Below, one piece after another: positions 1 through 8,629 of a stretch of 64,000 nucleotides of DNA. The notes below the pieces were generated by a model. The model was given only the letters and a program-made list of their open reading frames with translations, was not told the DNA's origin and did no database searches. Position 1 is the first letter of the stretch, and every line of letters begins with the position of its first letter. The position numbers were made by a program, and so were the translations under genes. This stretch comes from Dyadobacter sp. CY261 (GTDB taxonomy: Bacteria > Bacteroidota > Bacteroidia > Cytophagales > Spirosomataceae): NCBI RefSeq assembly GCF_021440085.1, contig NZ_JAKCPW010000005.1, positions 310,001 to 374,000 of the forward strand, read 5' to 3'.

Positions 1-370
1 CCGACCTGAACTTACGGGCCAGCCCGAACCGATGCTCGCCAAGTATGAAACAGTTTACATCGTTATTGACCGAAACCGGCAAATTGAACTCCTTCTCAAC
101 AATGTCGCGTAGCGCGACTTCCTCCCAAGACGGAATATTCATCACATTATACACAATACCTTTGTTCACGTCCACCACGGATGGCACGCCGATTCCGATG
201 CCTTTGACCGGATAGGCCGTCAGCGGACGGATCACGTCCATCAGTTGGTCGAGCGTTGCCGACAGCGAATGTTTATTGGCCAGTAATGTCTGATTTTGCC
301 GGGTAATATGGCCACCCGATTCGATGCCGGCACGAATATTCGTGCCGCCGATATCTACACCAATGTTCAT
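1..370 (-). CDS. ROK family sugar kinase or regulator, N-terminal part (gene runs off the left edge)
   Basis: The reverse strand opens with ATG at 368-370 and stays open to the edge of the window, giving the first 123 residues. The N-terminus MNIGVDIGGTNIRAGI is the phosphate-1/ATP-binding loop of ROK proteins. VNNDVNCFILGEHRFG near residue 105 is the usual ROK segment ahead of the catalytic Asp region. No N-terminal winged helix precedes the kinase domain, so a cytoplasmic sugar kinase (glucokinase or N-acetylhexosamine kinase type) is more likely than a NagC-type repressor. It lies 50 bp downstream of the GH20 hexosaminidase gene on the same strand, so it may phosphorylate the released amino sugar. 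That substrate is an inference from context. Confidence 0.85.
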   Translation of the reverse strand, partial: MNIGVDIGGTNIRAGIESGGHITRQNQTLLANKHSLSATLDQLMDVIRPLTAYPVKGIGIGVPSVVDVNKGIVYNVMNIPSWEEVALRDIVEKEFNLPVSVNNDVNCFILGEHRFGLARKFRS

Positions 371-420
371 CGACGGAGAGGGGGTTGAGTGATAAGCGCG
401 TTGTTAAACGATCAGTTCGG

Positions 421-3027
421 TCAACGGGCTGCGACTACACTACTGCGGCTTGATCTTCCGGCAAGATCGAAGCTTTTCAGTGTAACAGTGCCTGAAACTT
501 TCACAGGGGCTTCATAAAGTTGTGATTGCTCAGTAGGCTCGGAACCGTCGGTCGTGTATCTAATCGCCAGTCCGGGCAATTCAACATTCGCTTTCAGCAT
601 TCCGTTTTCTATGATCGCGCCTGGTTGTGGCAGGCGGTAATTGTAGCCCCCGTTGATATACTTTAGTCTCGGGAGGTGCTTTTGGGCTATTGAGTTTGCA
701 AAAATATTCCAGCCTTCGGCCATCATCGCTTTTCTGGCGGCATCCTCGGCCACATTCTCCCATTTTCTTTCCGCTGCCCAGGCACTCTCCGAGAAGCCCA
801 GCAGCTTAGGAAGGATCGAATATTCCATCATATCGCGGCCTTTGATCGTCTCGCTCCACAGCTGGGCTTCGATACCGAAAACATTTTTGCGTGCTTCCGG
901 TTTCATTAATTGCTTGCCCACAAATTCCTGCTTCATCGGCTTGCCCATCGAAGTTTCCTCGGTGGTCCGGAACATATTGAATGGCGCAAATGCCCAGTTG
1001 TCGCGTGTGTCCACAAAACCGCCCCAGTACAAGCCGGGTTCTTTCGGATCGTTGTTGTAAGACATGTCGAAATAGAAGTTAGTCACATTACAAAGCACCA
1101 CCTGATAACCGGCATTGGCCAGACGGTTACCCAAATCGACGTCGTACACATTGTTCCAAACATAAGGATATACCTGGTGCCCTACGAATTCCGGATTGGC
1201 CAGATAGGCTCCGGTTTCTGTTTTGTTCAATGCTACTTCTTCCCAGCCATGCACTTTCAGATTACGCTTTTCGAGCATGGGAAGAAGCCTTCCAAAAAAG
1301 TAACTCTGCAAATACCGCGGACCCTTAATTTCCGGATGTTCCTGCAACAATTTGGCAGCCATCGGCGATTTCGTCCATACGCCATCCGCTACCTCGTCAC
1401 CGCCGGTATGGAAAGTATCCATTTTCAAACCGGCCTGCTCATACAGTTTCGCGATTTCATCCACCACCTTTACAAAGAAATGGTAAGTCGATTCCCGCGC
1501 AACACTCACTACATTGTTCTTGTAACCTTGTGCGGAAATATAAACCGACTTGTCGTCCGGATCGATCAGGCGGTATTCGTTCGCCTCTTTCTCCTTGCCT
1601 TCCTTCATTAAACGCTCATACCGCGCTTCCATCGACTTAATGGCCGCCAGCGCGTGGCCAGGGAAGTTCAGTTCGGGGATAATTTTAATATGCCGTTCGT
1701 GTGCATACTTGAGTATTTCAATAAAATCAGCCTTGGTGTAATAGCCGCTTCCGTGCTTGCCTTTTTCATTGGCCACCGGTCCCGAACCATAGCCCGGATG
1801 CAATGCATTCGCATTCATGCCCGATGTGTGCTGGCGTTGCGCGCCTACCTGCGTAAGCTCCGGCAACCCGTCAATCTCGATCCGCCAACCCTCATCCTCC
1901 GTTGTATACAACAGTAAATGGTTCACCTTATAGCTCGAAAGCAAATCGAGGATGCGTTTCACCGACTCCTTAGTCTGGAAATTACGAGCCACATCCAAAT
2001 GCAAGCTTCTGAACTGGAACCGCGGTGCGTCCTGCACCTGTACAAACGCGAAACCGAGCGAGGCTACCGGCTTTTGGTAGGAATCGGTAGGAGCGAGTTG
2101 CAAAAGGCTTTGAACGCCATAGAAAACACCCGCCGCATCGCTGCCTTCGATGGTAATACCGTTTTGCGCGATATTCAAATGATATGCTTCGCCGGAAATG
2201 CCATTGACGGACACCTTACCTGTTTTTAAAACGATGGCTGTTTCCTCAGATGAAGGTTTATCAGGCAGTCCGGCCTGGATCGGCAAATCAGTTCCCGTCA
2301 ATACCTTCAACTTACTGATCAGATACTTCGCCTCATTTTCAAGCCCATCCTGATAATACACATTGGTTTTCCCCGTAAGTGTGAAGGTGCCTGCGCCTGG
2401 AACCAGTTTCACCGGACTTGGAATGATTTTCAGTAATTGGTTCTCGGCTAGCTTGGTAAATCCTGTATTGGCTTTATAGCGCGTTTCGGCCGTCGGCAGT
2501 TCTTTGAGGTCCATTTTGCCGCGCAGAATTTGCTCTTTCGTGAGAAATGGCTCGATCGTATAATCCGCAACCTGCACGATTTCCTTTTCCTTGCCCTCAT
2601 CATCATAAAACACAAAATACAAACCCAGCGGCGCATCCGTTTCCTTGGCCACTCCCTCGGTACCGGTGTAGGTAATGGTCATCGAATCCCGCGGGCGCAT
2701 CTTAAAATCCTTCGCAGGCACCATTTGGTACCAGTCGCCATTGATATGCTCTATCACTGCGGGCTGCGGCGTTTTGTTGGATTGGATCGGCCGCGGCGAC
2801 ATATTCCAGAATAGCTTCCAGTTTGAACCGTCCAGCGTAAAATCACTGCCGTTGCGGATCGTAAACTGCGCTTTAAACGTTCCCGCAGGTTCAGTAAAAT
2901 TGCTGACAAGCTTCCACGAAACCCCGATTTTCTCAGCTTGCTCTTTGGAAATGTTACCAGATTTATTGCAACCGGCCAGGAGCAGCACGGCAAAAAGAAT
3001 CAGTGAAAGCGGGAATAATTTCTTCAT
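421..3027 (-). CDS. Beta-N-acetylhexosaminidase, GH20, lipoprotein
   Basis: An 868-residue exported enzyme that removes terminal N-acetylhexosamine from chitooligosaccharides or glycans. A lipoprotein signal ends at Cys20 (LLLAGC). Next come a chitobiase-type carbohydrate-binding domain (about 30-160), a GH20b zincin-like domain (about 195-330) and the GH20 TIM barrel (about 335-770). The family motif HTGGDEV lies at 540-546, with the catalytic pair Asp544-Glu545 used in substrate-assisted catalysis. The C-terminus carries a chitobiase C-terminal domain (RYTTDGSEPT near 825). The order of domains matches chitobiases. The start is supported by the signal peptide. It is transcribed ahead of the ROK kinase and diverges from the acyltransferase operon across a 154-bp gap. 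Confidence 0.95.
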   Translation of the reverse strand: MKKLFPLSLILFAVLLLAGCNKSGNISKEQAEKIGVSWKLVSNFTEPAGTFKAQFTIRNGSDFTLDGSNWKLFWNMSPRPIQSNKTPQPAVIEHINGDWYQMVPAKDFKMRPRDSMTITYTGTEGVAKETDAPLGLYFVFYDDEGKEKEIVQVADYTIEPFLTKEQILRGKMDLKELPTAETRYKANTGFTKLAENQLLKIIPSPVKLVPGAGTFTLTGKTNVYYQDGLENEAKYLISKLKVLTGTDLPIQAGLPDKPSSEETAIVLKTGKVSVNGISGEAYHLNIAQNGITIEGSDAAGVFYGVQSLLQLAPTDSYQKPVASLGFAFVQVQDAPRFQFRSLHLDVARNFQTKESVKRILDLLSSYKVNHLLLYTTEDEGWRIEIDGLPELTQVGAQRQHTSGMNANALHPGYGSGPVANEKGKHGSGYYTKADFIEILKYAHERHIKIIPELNFPGHALAAIKSMEARYERLMKEGKEKEANEYRLIDPDDKSVYISAQGYKNNVVSVARESTYHFFVKVVDEIAKLYEQAGLKMDTFHTGGDEVADGVWTKSPMAAKLLQEHPEIKGPRYLQSYFFGRLLPMLEKRNLKVHGWEEVALNKTETGAYLANPEFVGHQVYPYVWNNVYDVDLGNRLANAGYQVVLCNVTNFYFDMSYNNDPKEPGLYWGGFVDTRDNWAFAPFNMFRTTEETSMGKPMKQEFVGKQLMKPEARKNVFGIEAQLWSETIKGRDMMEYSILPKLLGFSESAWAAERKWENVAEDAARKAMMAEGWNIFANSIAQKHLPRLKYINGGYNYRLPQPGAIIENGMLKANVELPGLAIRYTTDGSEPTEQSQLYEAPVKVSGTVTLKSFDLAGRSSRSSVVAAR

Positions 3028-3181
3028 AGGGTTTAAAAAGGCTGGACGGTGATTTTCCGGGTTCAGAATACAACTTCCTAATTACTGACAATTGCGCAAA
3101 ATATACTAGTGAAGGGTGCAGAAAGCGTCAGGAATAGCCTGTTCCTTTATTATTTTAGTAGTTAACCCTTAAACGACTGAT

Positions 3182-4282
3182 ATGGAAAACCCTTCGGGCT
3201 CGGTGTCGAGATTGCTTTCTTTGGATGCAATGCGTGGCTTTACCATTGCAGCCATGATTATGGTCAATTTTCCCGGGCATGAGGATTATGTCTTCCCGAC
3301 GTTGCGGCACACCAAATGGAATGGGCTGACATTCACCGATCTCATTGCACCCACTTTCCTTTTCATCGTTGGGGTATCCATTACATTAGCCTATTCCAAA
3401 CAGCTGAATGCGCCAAAGGGAGGATTGTACCGCAAAATCGTCTTTCGTTCGCTGAAAATCTTCGCGGTAGGCATGTTCCTGAATATGCTTCCGGATTTCA
3501 ACTTTTCCGACTTGCGCTACACAGGAACCCTTCACCGCATAGCAATCGTCTTCCTGGTTTGTGCTATACTCTTCTTGAATACTAACTGGAAACAGCAACT
3601 CGGCATTGGTATTACCATACTCGTCCTGTATTGGCTCGCCATGACCAATATTCCGACGCCTGGGCAAGGCAAAGTCATGCTGGAACCGGGCGCCAACCTC
3701 GCCGCGTGGTTCGACCAGCAATATTTGCCCGGCAAAATGTGGCAGGGGAATTGGGACCCGGAAGGCATTCTGAGCACATTTCCATCCATTGTCACGACGA
3801 TTACCGGCATGCTGGCGGGCAGACTAATGCTCCTTCCGCTCACCCCGAATGAGAAAAGCAACTACCTGTTCACAGCCGGATTTGCCACAGCAGCATCAGG
3901 CTATTTTTGGAATTTGACCTTTCCGACCAACGAGAACCTGTGGACGAGCTCGTTCGTACTCGTTACCTCGGGCTTCGCATCCATGCTATTGGGAGCCTTG
4001 TATTTCCTGATCGACATCCGGGGAAACACGAAAGGCATTGCACCGGGTGTGATTTTCGGAGCAAATGCGATTACGGCTTACGTGCTGGCTGATATTCTTG
4101 CACTCATTTTTTACATCGTGCCCATCGGCGGCGACACGTTGAATCACCATGCTGTGAACGCATTGTCGCAGGTTGGCATGGATCCGCGCCTGGCCAGCAT
4201 GTTTTATGCATTATTTTTTGTGTGTATCAATTTCATTCCTGCCTGGCTGCTGTATAAAAAACGAATATTCATCAAGCTCTGA
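3182..4282 (+). CDS. HGSNAT-like transmembrane acyltransferase (DUF5009)
   Basis: A 366-residue polytopic membrane protein of the heparan-alpha-glucosaminide N-acetyltransferase-like family. The N-terminus has RLLSLDAMRGF (10-20), followed by the family signature H43-x-x-W-N-G-L-T-x-x-D with a long hydrophobic helix. His43 matches the position proposed as the acetyl carrier in human HGSNAT. Many hydrophobic segments follow. The animal enzyme moves acetyl groups from cytosolic acetyl-CoA to glucosamine across a membrane; bacterial members are poorly characterised. It starts an operon with the glycosidase-like gene (9 bp downstream) and the aldolase, beside GH20 and ROK genes, so an amino-sugar substrate is plausible. 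A paralogue lies at 47322-48593. Confidence 0.85.
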   Translation: MENPSGSVSRLLSLDAMRGFTIAAMIMVNFPGHEDYVFPTLRHTKWNGLTFTDLIAPTFLFIVGVSITLAYSKQLNAPKGGLYRKIVFRSLKIFAVGMFLNMLPDFNFSDLRYTGTLHRIAIVFLVCAILFLNTNWKQQLGIGITILVLYWLAMTNIPTPGQGKVMLEPGANLAAWFDQQYLPGKMWQGNWDPEGILSTFPSIVTTITGMLAGRLMLLPLTPNEKSNYLFTAGFATAASGYFWNLTFPTNENLWTSSFVLVTSGFASMLLGALYFLIDIRGNTKGIAPGVIFGANAITAYVLADILALIFYIVPIGGDTLNHHAVNALSQVGMDPRLASMFYALFFVCINFIPAWLLYKKRIFIKL

Positions 4283-4291
4283 GTTCCATCC

Positions 4292-6715
4292 ATGCGCTTC
4301 CTAACACCCCTACGTTTTTCCATTCTGCTACTCTTGATCTTGCAGGTTCGGGTAGCATTCCCGCAATCTATTGATCTCTCGAAAAGCCAGATTTTTAGTC
4401 CTACCGACAAAAGTGTGCTATTGAGAAGCATTGAAGTGCTCCAAAACGAAGTGGGAAAAAGAACGGGGATCAGCTTATCGATTGTCAAAAAACTACCTAA
4501 AAACGGCCAGGTCATTGTAATAGCATTGGAAAGCGAACTGGGTAAATTGCCGGAGCAATACCGCATTGCCGTCTCTGCACTGCCGGATACTAAAAGTGAA
4601 GGTTTTAAACTGGTTTCTGTTCCAGCCTTACGAAGCGTTATCATAACGGGGAAAGACGCACGAGGTATTCTCTATGGGGTTGGAAGAATGTTGCGGAAGG
4701 CGGAAATGACGCCTGGCAAATTGCTTATTTCAGACCGCCTCGCCGTCACTACTAGCCCGAGATATCCAATGCGGGGCCATCAGCTGGGTTATCGCCCAAA
4801 AACCAATGCCTATGACGCATTTACGGTTGCCGCTTTCGACCAGTATATTCGTGAACTGGCATTGTTCGGGGCCAATACCATTGAAATACTCCCACCACGA
4901 ACCGACGATGATGCCACCAGTCGGCACATGAAAACACCTGCGCCACAGATGATCGTCGAGCAATCGCGCATCTGCAAATCTTATGGGCTGGATGTTTCGA
5001 TATGGTATCCTAATATGGGTAAAAACTATGTCCACCCCGATTCGATCGCCAAAGAACTGGCCGAGCGCGATCAGGTGTTTGCCAGCCTGCCCAAATTGGA
5101 CGGCGTTTTCGTACCGGCCGGCGATCCGGGGGAATTGGAACCCGATGTGCTTTTCGCATGGCTGGAAAAGGAAGCGATAGTGTTGCAGAAGTACCATCCG
5201 AAAGCCAAAATCTGGGTTTCGCCCCAGGTATTCCGGCCTACGCAGAAGTGGTTCGATGCCTTTTTTAATCATGCCAATAAAGAATATCCGTGGTTTGGTG
5301 GCGTAGTGTTCGGGCCTTGGGTGAAGATTCCGGTGCAAAAAATTCGTGAAATGCTCAAAGCGTCTATCCCCATCCGTCACTATCCCGACATTACGCATAA
5401 TTATGCCGCGCAATACCCGGTGCCGCACTGGGATCTTACCTGGGCAATGACGCTCGGCCGCGAAAGTATTAACCCAAGGCCATTTGATGAAAAGGCCATT
5501 CATAACGCGCTAGATCAATATGGCATCGGTAGTGTAAGTTACTCGGAAGGCACCAACGACGACGTCAACAAATTTGTGTGGAGTGACCAGGACTGGGACC
5601 CCGAAATGCCGGTAATGGAAACCTTACGGGATTATAGCCGACTGTTCTTTGGGCTAGAATATCGGGAGACAGCCGCTCAGGCCATCGTCGATCTTGAAAA
5701 AAATTGGCGCGGGGAAGTGATCACCAATGATGGCATCGATATTACCCTCAGGCAATGGCAGATGATGGAAAAGACCGCGCCTTTGAAACTGCTTCAAAAC
5801 CCGCGTTTTCAAATGGGCCAGATCCGCGCCTATTTTGATGCCTATACTCACCAACGACTCATTTATGAAACCGAACTGGAACAGCAGGCTCGTCGGGCGC
5901 TTGTATCGGCCAGTAAGAATGGTGCGGTCAAGGCGATGCGTGAGGCTGCTTCGGTACTCGAAAAGGCATGGAAAGAACCTATTCTGACCGATTATCAACA
6001 GAACTGCCACGACCTGGCAGATTCACTATTCAAAAGCATCGGCGCACAACTTACCATGAAAAAACATGGGGCAATGTCGGGCAGAGGCAATTTTATGGAT
6101 CTTATCAATATGCCGCTCAACGACGCACCTTATCTGCTCGATCAATTTAAAAGAATCGAAAAGCTCGGCAGCGAGGCCGAAATGCTCCGCGAGCTCTACC
6201 AAACCCTACACCGTACCGATCCGGGGCCTGGCGGGTTCTACGACCATTTCGGCGATCCTGAAAGCTGGTACCGCGTAGTGCCAAACTTGTCATGGGAAGA
6301 AGATCCTGGCAGCTTGCAATCGCCACGCATTGGTTTTGGGGTGGGTTTAGTGGGGGAAGAATGGGTGGATGAGATCCAGGCTACGGGCTTCAAAGGGCAA
6401 ATCACACCAAGGGCCTGGATGAAACAAGCCAAAACGCTTTACGATCAGCCGCTGCGAATCCATTATAATAACCTCGATCCGCAGGCAACTTACCGCATCC
6501 GCATTTCCTATACAGGCCGCTTCCGTTCGCGTATGAAGATGACTACCGACGATGGCCAGACGATCCACGACTTTATCCAAACCGGCGAACAGCCCACGTT
6601 TGAATTCAATATCCCCAAAGCCGCCACAGCCGATAGCAAAGTCACCTTCGAATGGACTTGCGGCGAAGGCGAGCGTGGCTCGCAGGTGACCGAAATCTGG
6701 CTTATGAAACAATAA
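4292..6715 (+). CDS. Large exported glycoside hydrolase-like protein of unassigned family
   Basis: An 807-residue protein with a signal peptide (about 1-25, ending near FPQS). Residues about 30-145 look like the zincin-like N-terminal domain that precedes GH20, GH67 and GH84 barrels, with ARGILYGVGRML near its end. From about 150 (YPMRGHQLGYRPKTN, then FDQYIRELALFGANTIEI) a TIM-barrel pattern follows, with acidic positions in ILPPRTDDD and SEGTNDDVNKFVWSDQDWD as possible active-site or metal residues. The last 165 residues look like a beta-sandwich binding module (FEFNIPKA, TFEWTCGEG). I cannot place it in a named GH family; GH67- or GH115-like uronidase and a GH20 relative are the options considered. 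It sits between the DUF5009 and aldolase genes with gaps of 9 and 10 bp, which indicates one transcript. Confidence 0.7.
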   Translation: MRFLTPLRFSILLLLILQVRVAFPQSIDLSKSQIFSPTDKSVLLRSIEVLQNEVGKRTGISLSIVKKLPKNGQVIVIALESELGKLPEQYRIAVSALPDTKSEGFKLVSVPALRSVIITGKDARGILYGVGRMLRKAEMTPGKLLISDRLAVTTSPRYPMRGHQLGYRPKTNAYDAFTVAAFDQYIRELALFGANTIEILPPRTDDDATSRHMKTPAPQMIVEQSRICKSYGLDVSIWYPNMGKNYVHPDSIAKELAERDQVFASLPKLDGVFVPAGDPGELEPDVLFAWLEKEAIVLQKYHPKAKIWVSPQVFRPTQKWFDAFFNHANKEYPWFGGVVFGPWVKIPVQKIREMLKASIPIRHYPDITHNYAAQYPVPHWDLTWAMTLGRESINPRPFDEKAIHNALDQYGIGSVSYSEGTNDDVNKFVWSDQDWDPEMPVMETLRDYSRLFFGLEYRETAAQAIVDLEKNWRGEVITNDGIDITLRQWQMMEKTAPLKLLQNPRFQMGQIRAYFDAYTHQRLIYETELEQQARRALVSASKNGAVKAMREAASVLEKAWKEPILTDYQQNCHDLADSLFKSIGAQLTMKKHGAMSGRGNFMDLINMPLNDAPYLLDQFKRIEKLGSEAEMLRELYQTLHRTDPGPGGFYDHFGDPESWYRVVPNLSWEEDPGSLQSPRIGFGVGLVGEEWVDEIQATGFKGQITPRAWMKQAKTLYDQPLRIHYNNLDPQATYRIRISYTGRFRSRMKMTTDDGQTIHDFIQTGEQPTFEFNIPKAATADSKVTFEWTCGEGERGSQVTEIWLMKQ

Positions 6716-6725
6716 TTGAAAGACA

Positions 6726-7538
6726 ATGGAATCCACATTTCTTGAAAAACTAAAAAACGGTGGCAATGTCTACGGAACTTGCATTACCTCTACCGGACCT
6801 ATGTGGCCGGCAGCCGTAAAAAAAACCGGGGTTGACTTTGTATTTATCGATACTGAGCACGTACCGCTAGGTAGGACTGAGCTTGCCACATTATGCCAGC
6901 AGTTCAGGAACCTCGACATTACTCCCATCGTACGCATACCCGGCCCCGACCCTTTCCTCGCTTGCCAGGCTATCGATGCCGGTGCAAAAGGCATTGTCGC
7001 GCCCTATCTTGAATCGGCTTCGCAAATCATGGAGCTGGTAGGCGCTACAAAATACCGTCCGCTCAAAGGCGAGGTGTTACAAAACTATCTCAGCGGAACA
7101 GTACCGATGCCCGAAAAGCTGCAAGAATATGTAGCTAAATACAATGCGGGGAATATCTGCATTGCCAATATCGAAAGTGTTCCGGCCATGGAAAACCTGG
7201 AAGAGCTGCTTTCGGTACCGGGCCTGGATGCCGTATTTATCGGCCCGCACGACTTGTCGGTAAGCCTCGAGTTACCTGAACAATATGACCATCCCGATTT
7301 TGAAGCGGCAGTTTCATATATTATCCGCACTACCCGGTCGAAAGGCCTTGCGATCGGCATTCACTTCTCATTGGAACCCGAACGGCAAATCCAGTGGATG
7401 AAAGAAGGTGCCAATATCGTCGTGCATAGCTTTGACATTGCGCTATTTACCCAACGTCTGAACGCGGATCTGGATAAAATAAGAAAAGCCGCCGGAGATA
7501 TCCCGACGGCCCGAAGTGATAATACAATAGTGGTGTAG
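6726..7538 (+). CDS. HpcH/HpaI family class II aldolase
   Basis: A 270-residue cytoplasmic aldolase of the HpaI/RhmA/GarL type, which cleaves 2-keto-3-deoxy sugar acids to pyruvate plus an aldehyde. Family landmarks are present at the expected positions: His45 in IDTEHV, Arg70 in PIVRIPG, the metal ligand Glu150 in IANIES and Asp176 in GPHDLS. The usual substrate-loop segment is seen as KGIVAPYLES. It is the third gene of the operon with DUF5009 and the unassigned glycosidase, 10 bp after it, which suggests the sugar released upstream is broken down through a keto-deoxy acid. It meets the nucleoside hydrolase gene tail to tail with 4 bp between them. Confidence 0.88.
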   Translation: MESTFLEKLKNGGNVYGTCITSTGPMWPAAVKKTGVDFVFIDTEHVPLGRTELATLCQQFRNLDITPIVRIPGPDPFLACQAIDAGAKGIVAPYLESASQIMELVGATKYRPLKGEVLQNYLSGTVPMPEKLQEYVAKYNAGNICIANIESVPAMENLEELLSVPGLDAVFIGPHDLSVSLELPEQYDHPDFEAAVSYIIRTTRSKGLAIGIHFSLEPERQIQWMKEGANIVVHSFDIALFTQRLNADLDKIRKAAGDIPTARSDNTIVV

Positions 7539-7542
7539 CGAG

Positions 7543-8517
7543 TTATTTTCCCTGCCACATCATCAGTCCTTCGATCAGCGCAGCGAGCTGTTCGAAGGGC
7601 ATATTCGGCGTGAGGTAAGCGTGCGGGCCCATCGGGTCGTCCTGCCAGCTATTGTTGCCTCCATCCATGATAATTTTCCCTCGTTTCACACCAAAATAAG
7701 GCTGAATACCTCTGATTGCCACAAGCACGGCGGTCTGGTCCCAGCTCATACGCCCGTCAGCGTCGCCCTTTGCGAGCGGCATGGCCATGGCAAAAACTTC
7801 CTTCACCGGGCTTTTTAAATTCTCGTTGGCAATTACTCTTTTGCCCGTTTTGATTTCCTGCCCTATTTCTAATCCGCTGAAAAGAATCTCAGTAGGCCAT
7901 TCCGTGAAAACTTTCGCCGAAGCCACCGAATCCACGAGGACATTATATTCACGGCCCTTGGGAAATCCGCCCGCCATTGAAACCAGTTGTTTTACTTTTT
8001 TGCGAACAAGGCTGCTTCCCGAAAGCTGCGAGTTGGCATCCGGCCCGGAATCGAGCAGGTCGGCCAGGTTGGTAAGAAATCCGACCGTTACGATGGTAAC
8101 ACTACGGTCGGGTTGTTTGGCCAGGATCTTCCGATAGGTCTCCACTGCATCCGGGGCGTCGGAAGTTTTGTCAATTTTGTGCGGGTATTTTTCCACCAAC
8201 ATTTCCGGCCACTTTTGTGTAGCGCCGAAATTGGCCCCTTTTTTCTTTGGTGCGCCGGTAGGTAGTTCCGGCCGCCCGAAATAGGCATTCAGGATTTCGA
8301 TAGTAGGCACTACCAATTCATTCTTATTAGAAGAAATCACGGCAAGGGGCCTTACCTCCCCCTTATCAGCCAGCGCGTGCATGACGGCCATCGCGCCCAC
8401 ATCGTCGTAGTCGGGGCCGATGTCGGTATCGAGGATCAGTGTATTGTATTTACCATTGTTTTGAGCGTAAGTTTCGGACAGGGCAAAAAGGCAAACGATC
8501 AATAAAAATTTGTTCAT
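7543..8517 (-). CDS. Exported nucleoside hydrolase (IunH-type fold)
   Basis: A 324-residue protein of the inosine-uridine nucleoside hydrolase superfamily, which splits the N-glycosidic bond of nucleosides with a bound calcium. A signal peptide is visible (residues about 1-18, ending ETYA), so it acts in the periplasm, unlike the cytoplasmic enzymes. The Asp-rich calcium motif is LDTDIGPDYDDVGA at 29-42. It carries two extra residues compared with the classic DxDPGxDDA, as in a common Bacteroidota subgroup. Several members of this subgroup may act on substrates other than nucleosides. The gene stands alone on the minus strand between a convergent aldolase and the subtilase, so context does not point to a substrate. 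Confidence 0.85.
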   Translation of the reverse strand: MNKFLLIVCLFALSETYAQNNGKYNTLILDTDIGPDYDDVGAMAVMHALADKGEVRPLAVISSNKNELVVPTIEILNAYFGRPELPTGAPKKKGANFGATQKWPEMLVEKYPHKIDKTSDAPDAVETYRKILAKQPDRSVTIVTVGFLTNLADLLDSGPDANSQLSGSSLVRKKVKQLVSMAGGFPKGREYNVLVDSVASAKVFTEWPTEILFSGLEIGQEIKTGKRVIANENLKSPVKEVFAMAMPLAKGDADGRMSWDQTAVLVAIRGIQPYFGVKRGKIIMDGGNNSWQDDPMGPHAYLTPNMPFEQLAALIEGLMMWQGK

Positions 8518-8629
8518 GACATGCGTTGTTGAAACGTGGGGTCTGCTGTAAAACTATTCGCTAGTCCCTGCCGATCTGCTGCAAGGCAGCATCATTTATC
8601 GGAATAAAATCAATGGCATGACTTGCAAA

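Noticed and set aside
653-2814. Series of overlapping plus-strand open frames of 60-230 codons across the hexosaminidase gene
   Set aside because: They lie antisense to a well-supported GH20 gene, lack any family motif or start signal, and follow its codon shadow.
421-7538. Classic SusCD-type polysaccharide utilisation locus
   Set aside because: No SusC/SusD pair or hybrid two-component gene is present; only glycosidase, kinase, acyltransferase and aldolase genes are seen.
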